Source: JAHEAO01 sp041633555 (GTDB lineage: Bacteria > Pseudomonadota > Alphaproteobacteria > Rhodobacterales > Rhodobacteraceae). From it: a stretch of DNA of 19,781 nt. The notes beneath the pieces were generated by a model. The model saw nothing but the letters and a program-made list of their open reading frames with translations. It made no database searches and was not told the origin of the DNA. The stretch is taken from positions 1 through 19,781 of the forward strand of contig JBFKFZ010000053.1 of NCBI GenBank assembly GCA_041633555.1, in the 5' to 3' direction. Of this stretch, positions 15,188 through 19,781 are shown in pieces; within the stretch, counting starts at the first letter, position 1; each line of letters opens with the position of its first letter. A program made the position numbers and the translations under genes.

Positions 15188-15219
15188 ATACTGGGGCGGT
15201 TTACTACGCCAGCCACAAG
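15188..15219 (-). promoter_or_regulatory. Candidate RpoH (sigma-32) heat-shock promoter for the LonB operon
   Basis: On the minus strand CTTGTG (15214-15219) and CCCCAGTAT (15188-15196) are separated by 17 nt. This resembles the heat-shock pattern CTTGAA-N17-CCCCATnT. It would start transcription near 15181, about 60 nt before the 58-residue ORF and 330 nt before the protease. Heat-shock control is usual for Lon-type proteases, so the context agrees, but this is motif reading only. Confidence 0.4.
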
Positions 15220-15427
15220 CGACAGTGCCGCGAGAACGGCTTAGTCCCAGTGCCTAAAGCAGACACCGATCTTCGGGAGGACGGCCCAGACCGGCCATTG
15301 ATGCGAGGCTTATTGGCGCATCTTGATACCGTTCGTTCGACGCACGCGCACCCAGGGTGTTAGTAGCAGAGGAAATCAGCCTTGTGCTCATGCGGTATTT
15401 GGCCGGCTTCCTGGACCTCACAACCGA

Positions 15428-17104
15428 TCAGAGTTCATTTTCCTTTGCCTTGCCAAATACCGCGAGTTCGGTTCGGGCGATGCGGCGCATGATCTTGAAG
15501 ATGTCGTCCAGCGTCTCGGTCAACTCGATCTCGCGGGAATACGTGTGTAGCCGCCGCGGTTCATTGGCGCCAAGGCGTTCAATTTCGTGCACCGCGAAAT
15601 CCTCGATGAGCGCCGAAAAGCCCTCCTTCATCTTTCGCACCTTCGCGGCGCACCCCGGGTCCTGATCGTGAAGCGATGCCAAGACCCCGTCCAGAGCGTT
15701 GACGACCTCTTGATGCAGGCCCGCAATAACCGCCGCCGTGGTCGGGCTGATCACGACGTTCTCGTTGATCCGTTTTCGGGCCGATGTGACCATGCCTGTA
15801 GCAATCAGATCGCCAACGTGCTCCAGATCGTTTGCGATCCTCACAAGGCCCATCAGCAGTTTCGATTGATCGGCGGGCAGACTGCTGAGGCTGATCTTGC
15901 GCATGTAGCCGACGATTTCGCGGTGCAACAAGTCGACGGGCCGGTCCATGACCCGCAGCCGGTCGATCTCGACCTGGCTGCCGGTGGTGATGGCGGGAAC
16001 CGCCGCAGCCAGCATGTCGCTCACCAACTCGCCGAGGTGCAAGAGCTCCAGCCGGACCGCATCGATCGCGATGGCGGGCACGTCGAGGAATTTCGTATTG
16101 AGATGTTTCGGCGCAAAGCGCGGTTCCGGCCGGGCCTCGCGGTCGGGCACCAGCCATTCGACAAGCCGCGTGAACTGGCCGGTGAACCCGATGAACAGGA
16201 TCGCGTTAATGACGTTGAAGAAGGTGTGCACATTCGCCAACTGGCGCGGGATTCCGTCGCCGCCGGTTGCTGCCTCGGCAGTCGAGACCAGACGCGCCAG
16301 AATTGCCAGTTCCTCGACAAAGCCGATCCAGATCAGGACGCCGGCGATGTTGAAAAGCGTGTGTACCAAGGCCGCGCGCACCGCCTCGCGCGGTGTGCCG
16401 ATCGAGGCCAGAAGCGCGGTGACGCAGGTGCCGATATTGGCGCCGAGCGCCAGCGCCACCGCCGGTTCCAGCGCGATCAGCCCCTGACCCGCCATCACGA
16501 TCAGGATGCCCGTCGTGGCTGAGGAAGACTGCACCAGGGCGGTGAAACCCGCCCCCACCAGCGCAGCCAAAGCCACGTTGTCAAGTGACAGCATGAAACC
16601 AAGGAAAGGCTGGTAGCTGCGCAAGGGTCTCATCGCCTCCGACATGATCGCCATGCCGAAGAACACCATGCCGAGACCCAGAAAGACGCGCCCGTATTCG
16701 CGTGTCGCCTTGCGCTGGGCGACGAAGGACACGAAGAACCCCAGCGACAGGACCGGTAGGGCCAAAACCGTGACCTTGAATGCGAGGATCTGCGCGGTGA
16801 TCGTGGTGCCGATATTGGCGCCAAGGATCACAGCGACGCTCTGCGCCGTCGTCATTAGCCCGGCAGAGATGAACCCGACCAGCAAAACAGTGGTGATCGA
16901 GGACGACTGAATGATCGCGGTGATCGAGGCGCCGGCGACAAGCCCCATCAACCTGTTGCCTGTCATCCGCGCCAAGATCGTCCTCATTGACGCGCCCGCG
17001 ACCTGCTTTAATGCGCGCGTCATGATTTCCATCCCGAAGAGGAACAGAGCCAGACCACCGACCAGCCCGGTGGAAAGCGCCAGAGTATCAAGATCTGCGG
17101 TCAT
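15428..17104 (-). CDS. Na+/phosphate cotransporter with PhoU-like C-terminal domain
   Basis: A 558-residue inner-membrane protein of the Na/Pi-cotransporter (NptA/YjbB) family. The membrane part is an inverted repeat: ITAIIQSSSITT with QSSS at 66-69 and ALVQSSSATTG with QSSS at 192-195, each followed by a GANIGT motif (LGANIGTTITAQ and LGANIGTCVTALL). These Gln-Ser repeats bind Na+ and phosphate. From about residue 340 a soluble helical PhoU-like domain follows (LLHLGELVSDML, LMGLVRIANDLEHVGDLI), as in many bacterial members. The direction in vivo may be uptake or, as reported for YjbB, phosphate efflux. ATG 17104 opens on TADLDTLALSTGLVGGLALF and gives the expected first helix, although its ribosome site is weak. 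It stands alone, 200 nt after a dead ATPase. Confidence 0.93.
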   Translation of the reverse strand: MTADLDTLALSTGLVGGLALFLFGMEIMTRALKQVAGASMRTILARMTGNRLMGLVAGASITAIIQSSSITTVLLVGFISAGLMTTAQSVAVILGANIGTTITAQILAFKVTVLALPVLSLGFFVSFVAQRKATREYGRVFLGLGMVFFGMAIMSEAMRPLRSYQPFLGFMLSLDNVALAALVGAGFTALVQSSSATTGILIVMAGQGLIALEPAVALALGANIGTCVTALLASIGTPREAVRAALVHTLFNIAGVLIWIGFVEELAILARLVSTAEAATGGDGIPRQLANVHTFFNVINAILFIGFTGQFTRLVEWLVPDREARPEPRFAPKHLNTKFLDVPAIAIDAVRLELLHLGELVSDMLAAAVPAITTGSQVEIDRLRVMDRPVDLLHREIVGYMRKISLSSLPADQSKLLMGLVRIANDLEHVGDLIATGMVTSARKRINENVVISPTTAAVIAGLHQEVVNALDGVLASLHDQDPGCAAKVRKMKEGFSALIEDFAVHEIERLGANEPRRLHTYSREIELTETLDDIFKIMRRIARTELAVFGKAKENEL

Positions 17105-17172
17105 GGCGTGCCATCATACCGCGGATCATGAATAAGAACATCGCCGACAGAATTGCGGCCAGCGGCTCCATG

Positions 17173-17201
17173 ATAATCTGGGTTCGCCGTCGATCCCGCA
17201 A
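17173..17201 (-). promoter_or_regulatory. Weak sigma-70-like promoter before the Na+/Pi cotransporter
   Basis: TTGCGG (17196-17201) and GATTAT (17173-17178) are separated by 17 nt on the minus strand and lie about 70 nt before ATG 17104. They match the -35 and -10 consensus at 3 of 6 and 4 of 6 positions. It is plausible only because the upstream gene on this strand is dead. Confidence 0.25.
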
Positions 17202-17251
17202 TGCGGCGTGTCCACAGCTGCGGGTCTGGCGATACCCGCCTTGACTTGAAC

Positions 17252-17275
17252 TGAGAGCACTTGCCGCGGCTCTCA
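17252..17275 (-). terminator. Possible hairpin after the dead ATPase
   Basis: TGAGAGC (17252-17258) and GCTCTCA (17269-17275) form a perfect 7-bp stem with a 10-nt loop, some 30-55 nt past the ATPase pseudogene stop. No U-run follows on either strand, so an intrinsic terminator is doubtful. A second 6-bp repeat, GCGGGT/ACCCGC, lies at 17220-17239. Confidence 0.25.
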
Positions 17276-17307
17276 ACGGCGTTCGGTATTGAGCCACGCC
17301 AGCGCGC

Positions 17308-18097
17308 TTACCAGGTCAGCCAGCGCCGCACGAACGGGTTGCGCCCCCACACGAGGACAGGGCGCAGTTCACCCCCAAGAAGAATGGCTATTGCGCAAGG
17401 CACACTGATCGCCAGTTGCCAAGGCCCCAGCGGCGCGGTGCCAAAAAAGATATCGAACGCAGGGACATAGGCGATCAATCCCAGCAGCAAAAGCTCGGTC
17501 CCGATCCCGACTCAGACTAGGCCGCTGCGGAAAGCCCCAACCGCCAGAAGGCTCTGCCGTCGCATCCGGCAGATGATCACGTCGGCAATCTGGCAGATGA
17601 TGATCGAGTCAAAAAAGCGGTGATCGCGGTGCTGCATAGCGGGTCGTCGCGGGTCAGTTCCTGCCCCCAAAACCTGCCACCGGAACAGAGAATCACAAGA
17701 TTCGAAATGAACCCGGCGGTCGCATGCAATATGCCCACGACACCTCAGCTCATTGTCGGCAAGCCGCAGGTCAAAAGCCGCTCTGACCGCTACCACGGGC
17801 CGCGCTTCATCAAGTGGTTTTCAAGAGGCGCTGCGCCGAGGCCTAGCGCGGGTACGATATCAGTGCCGAAGTCGATGAAGTTGATAGGGATCACCGCCAA
17901 GGGCAGCGGGATGTCCGATTGCACGAAGGCGATGAACGACGGTATCTCGGGGATATGCAATGCGAGGATATCGGCAACGAATTCAGTGATGTTGTCGAAT
18001 ACCGTGCGACCGTCCTCGATGGCGCTGACGACGGACAGGGCGGAGCCGCGTCACGAGTCTGGGCCTGAACGCTTTTTCGGGCCACGGACATTGCCCC
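17308..18097 (-). pseudogene. Decayed C-terminal part of a second P2-type cation ATPase (P2C-like)
   Basis: Only the end of the pump survives, in shifted frames. From upstream: a faint VARKS region, then SAIEDGRTVFDNITEF and IPLPLAVIPINFIDFGTD, then IVPALGLGAAPLENHLMKRG and a TAG. After that come GQELTRDDPLCSTAITAFL and, after a frameshift, SIIICQIADVIICRMRRQS, an in-frame TGA near 17512-17514, then VGIGTELLLLGLIAYVPAF and PLGPWQLAISVPCAIAILLG, closing at TAA 17308. This is the M5-M10 region of P2 ATPases. The M6 segment IDFGTDIVPAL resembles the IDLGTD signature of the P2C (Na,K-ATPase-like) group. It is not a copy of the intact pump at 1803, whose M6 reads NIVTD. The whole phosphorylation and nucleotide-binding part is missing, so it is non-functional. 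Confidence 0.85.
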
Positions 18098-18288
18098 CCC
18101 TTTCGTTAGACCCTCAAAGTACGTTGAGTGTTGTGACATGGTCCGTCGCCGTCTTTGACTTAAGCAAATGGAATAAACTCGGAGGTCATGTTGTCGAAGA
18201 GGTCCGGCGTGGTGGGTCGCGGACGCTGACAAAAGTAATAGTGCCTCTCTTTTCTGCAGCGTCGTGAAAATGCGATATGTTTGTCATT

Positions 18289-19209
18289 ATGCGTATTTCG
18301 ACATTAAATGTCCAAAACCTCAGACTCATGAGCACAGACGGCGGCAGTTACCTCCATGGAGCTTGGGATTCTGACAGCCCAGAAGACAAAAACCTGGACC
18401 CGATTGACCGTAGGCTGACCGCCGAACTTCTTAAGGAAGCCGATGCAGATGTCGTTGCTTTACAAGAAGTTTTCGATCTCGAAACACTCGACTATTTTCA
18501 TCAGAACTACTTTCTCGCGACAGGAGCGCAGCCGTATCCGAGACGTATTTGCCTGCCTGGCAACGACGGCCGCGGCCTTGATGTCGCGGTGCTTTCTCGT
18601 CGGAACGTGACCGCGATACGCAGCCATGCGGCCCTCACTTTGGGAGATGTGGAAATTGAACCGCCCAATGGCGTTAATCCAGACCTGCCGGTCTTTCGGC
18701 GCGACTGCTTGATGATAAGGATCGGTCCGTTAACGCTATTTGTTTGTCATTTCAAGTCAGCACATCCAGATGCAGCCATGGCCTGGACCACCCGCAGACT
18801 CGAAGCGCTTGCTACCCGCCGCCTAATCGAACGCTACTTCCGGGATCCCGCGAAAGACCTTTGGCTCATACTTGGCGATCTGAACGAGCCCAATGACTCG
18901 GGTGTGGGCAGCGCCCGCGCAATCGCGCCACTTGAAACCGGCTTCGCGGTCGATCTGATGAATCGCGTGCCCAAGAACGACCGTTGGACCTATTACGACA
19001 AACATTCCGGCCTGTACCATTGTCCGGAAGCATTTCTGGCTTCTCCAGAGGTTGCCAGACGCTGGCCGAATGCCGAACCGGTCGTGTCTCGGGAGGGCTT
19101 GGGAATGGAAACTGAGCGCTTTCGCGGCCCCCGACTGCCTGGCGTGGGAAAGCACAGACCCCACGCGAGCGATCATGCCGCGGTGACCATCGATCTTTCC
19201 GGACTGTAA
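18289..19209 (+). CDS. Endonuclease/exonuclease/phosphatase-family protein
   Basis: A 306-residue protein with the whole active-site set of the metal-dependent EEP fold (exonuclease III, DNase I, phosphoesterases). Asn7 is in STLNVQNL, Glu60 in VVALQEV, Asp98 in GRGLDVAVLSR, His154 in FVCHFKSAH, Asp197 and Asn199 in LILGDLNE, and the terminal SDH at 294-296 in HASDHAAVTI. No signal peptide is visible, so it is probably cytosolic. The family covers DNA repair nucleases and phosphodiesterases, and the substrate cannot be told. ATG 18289 (MRISTLNVQNL) matches the usual N-terminus; ATG 18277 adds four residues, and neither has a strong ribosome site. The upstream 190 bases show no clear promoter. 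It stands alone on the plus strand and its AT content is slightly higher near the 5' end. Confidence 0.88.
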   Translation: MRISTLNVQNLRLMSTDGGSYLHGAWDSDSPEDKNLDPIDRRLTAELLKEADADVVALQEVFDLETLDYFHQNYFLATGAQPYPRRICLPGNDGRGLDVAVLSRRNVTAIRSHAALTLGDVEIEPPNGVNPDLPVFRRDCLMIRIGPLTLFVCHFKSAHPDAAMAWTTRRLEALATRRLIERYFRDPAKDLWLILGDLNEPNDSGVGSARAIAPLETGFAVDLMNRVPKNDRWTYYDKHSGLYHCPEAFLASPEVARRWPNAEPVVSREGLGMETERFRGPRLPGVGKHRPHASDHAAVTIDLSGL

Positions 19210-19499
19210 CGGTACTAAACGGAGCAATCTCAAATGTCATTGTCCGTCGTAGGAGAGTGGCGGCGACACCGCTGTTACTGTCGCGCCAAACAAGGCTCCG
19301 GAGCGACTCCGTTAGAGTTCGCGGAACGGCAGAATTAACACCTTCACACGCCAACCTGTGGAATGATGTTCGGAGAGATGTGTCCTGCACGGGACGGTAA
19401 ACTGCGCGATTTCTCGCTGCAAGCTACGAAAGCCATTGTTCAATTACTTCCTGAATCCAACAAACGGAATGACGCCACCCCTACTTTGCCTCTGGGTCA

Positions 19500-19513
19500 T
19501 TGATTTGTGTCAA
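19500..19513 (+). promoter_or_regulatory. Perfect FNR/Anr-type box at the right end
   Basis: TTGAT-TTGT-GTCAA is an exact TTGAY-N4-RTCAA match. CATAGT (19534-19539, 4 of 6 to TATAAT) lies within two bases of the class II -10 position for rightward transcription. No start codon with an open frame follows inside the window, so the target is either beyond 19781 or an untranslated RNA. Confidence 0.55.
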
Positions 19514-19690
19514 GGTGCTGTAGTCAGTCCTTGCATAGTCCATGATCCTTCGATTGCGGCGATCGCCGTGTAACAAACGAGCAAAACTAGCAATCAAGAA
19601 GCTGGTGGACGCCGGTTCATACACTATGCCCCGGTGGGAACGCGCTAGGCGCTACACACAGCGCCGACACTGGCTACGGACCGCCCGACA

Positions 19691-19704
19691 TTGACGCTCA
19701 TCAT
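19691..19704 (+). promoter_or_regulatory. Near-match FNR/Anr-type box
   Basis: TTGAC-GCTC-ATCAT matches TTGAY-N4-RTCAA at nine of ten positions. It lies 190 nt to the right of the perfect box. With no gene in view to anchor it, it may be a second site of the same promoter region or a chance match. Confidence 0.25.
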
Positions 19705-19781
19705 GGCATGCACTCCATCAATCGAGCACTATCGAATCGCGTTTTGGGAATGTGAGTTCCAATGTCACAGACGCGCTAGAG

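Larger units (their letters stand above)
19210..19781. other. Gene-free right end with FNR-type boxes
   Basis: No credible gene is visible in about 570 bases. A 46-codon plus-strand ORF from ATG 19363 lacks a ribosome site. There is a 6-bp inverted repeat GCGACA/TGTCGC (19263-19284) and a GCTCCGGAGC palindrome (19295-19304), neither followed by a T-run. The stretch 19585-19695 reads in one frame as LAIKKLVDAGSYTMPRW, which could be a gene scrap, but I cannot place it. The notable content is one perfect and one near FNR-type box, listed separately. Confidence 0.6.

Noticed and set aside
14890..15216. 108-codon minus-strand frame overlapping the 58-residue ORF
   Set aside because: No ribosome site at its start, which also overlaps the heat-shock-like promoter; the other frame has an ideal AGGAGG.
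15357..15665. 102-codon plus-strand frame at the end of the Na+/Pi gene
   Set aside because: Mostly antisense to the PhoU-like domain and without a recognisable motif.
17088..17171. 27-residue hydrophobic peptide (MEPLAAILSAMFLFM...) overlapping the Na+/Pi start
   Set aside because: It has a helix-like composition but no ribosome site, and its start coincides with a candidate -10 region.
17241..17254. TTGACTTGAACTGA as a possible FNR box
   Set aside because: The second half-site lacks TCAA, so the symmetry needed by FNR is absent.
18113..18128. CTCAA-AGTACG-TTGAG inverted repeat
   Set aside because: The half-sites face the wrong way for FNR (TCAA-N6-TTGA) and no promoter is near; only five paired bases.

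Overview
The window reads as chromosome of a high-GC alphaproteobacterium, most likely of the Rhodobacteraceae (Roseobacter/Rhodobacter group). This rests on GC-rich codon use, ATG/GTG/TTG starts with AGGAGG-type ribosome sites, the kinds of proteins encoded, and TTGAY-N4-RTCAA boxes of the FnrL/Anr type. It is an inference from protein style, not from a marker gene. I see no rRNA, tRNA, CRISPR array or intact mobile element.

Layout, left to right. (1) 1-1.5 kb is an eroding edge: a dead small heat-shock protein gene (hsp20), an intact two-CBS-domain gene, and a C-terminal scrap of an IS66-type transposase. (2) 1.5-4.5 kb, plus strand: an FNR-type box, a 66-codon acidic orphan gene and a complete P2-type cation (probably Ca2+) ATPase. 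(3) 4.5-11.55 kb, minus strand: a six-gene, mostly overlapping operon in the order aminotransferase, acyl-CoA synthetase, 2-oxoacid dehydrogenase E1-alpha, E1-beta, lipoyl E2, and a Leu/Glu-type amino-acid dehydrogenase. Its last stop codon overlaps the ATPase stop codon tail to tail. (4) 11.6-15.2 kb, minus strand: a LonB-like AAA+/Ser-Lys protease translationally coupled to a tandem USP-like protein, preceded by a possible 58-codon ORF, a hairpin and a heat-shock-like promoter. (5) 15.4-18.1 kb, minus strand: a Na+/phosphate cotransporter with a PhoU-like tail, then the decayed C-terminal third of a second P-type ATPase of a different subtype. (6) 18.3-19.2 kb, plus strand: an endonuclease/exonuclease/phosphatase-family protein, followed by about 570 bases without a recognisable gene but with one perfect and one near FNR-type box.

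How it may work together (inference). The Hsp20, CBS, USP-like, Lon, cation ATPase and phosphate transporter genes form a stress/low-oxygen island of the type seen near FnrL/Anr regulons. FNR-type boxes lie before the CBS gene, before the orphan-ATPase pair, in degraded form before the dead hsp20, and at the right end. The six-gene operon has two alternative deamination enzymes (PLP transamination and NAD-dependent oxidative deamination) beside a 2-oxoacid dehydrogenase and an acyl-CoA synthetase. This suggests conversion of branched-chain or related amino acids to acyl-CoAs, with the E3 subunit supplied from elsewhere. Two pseudogenes and an IS remnant show that the island is being remodelled.
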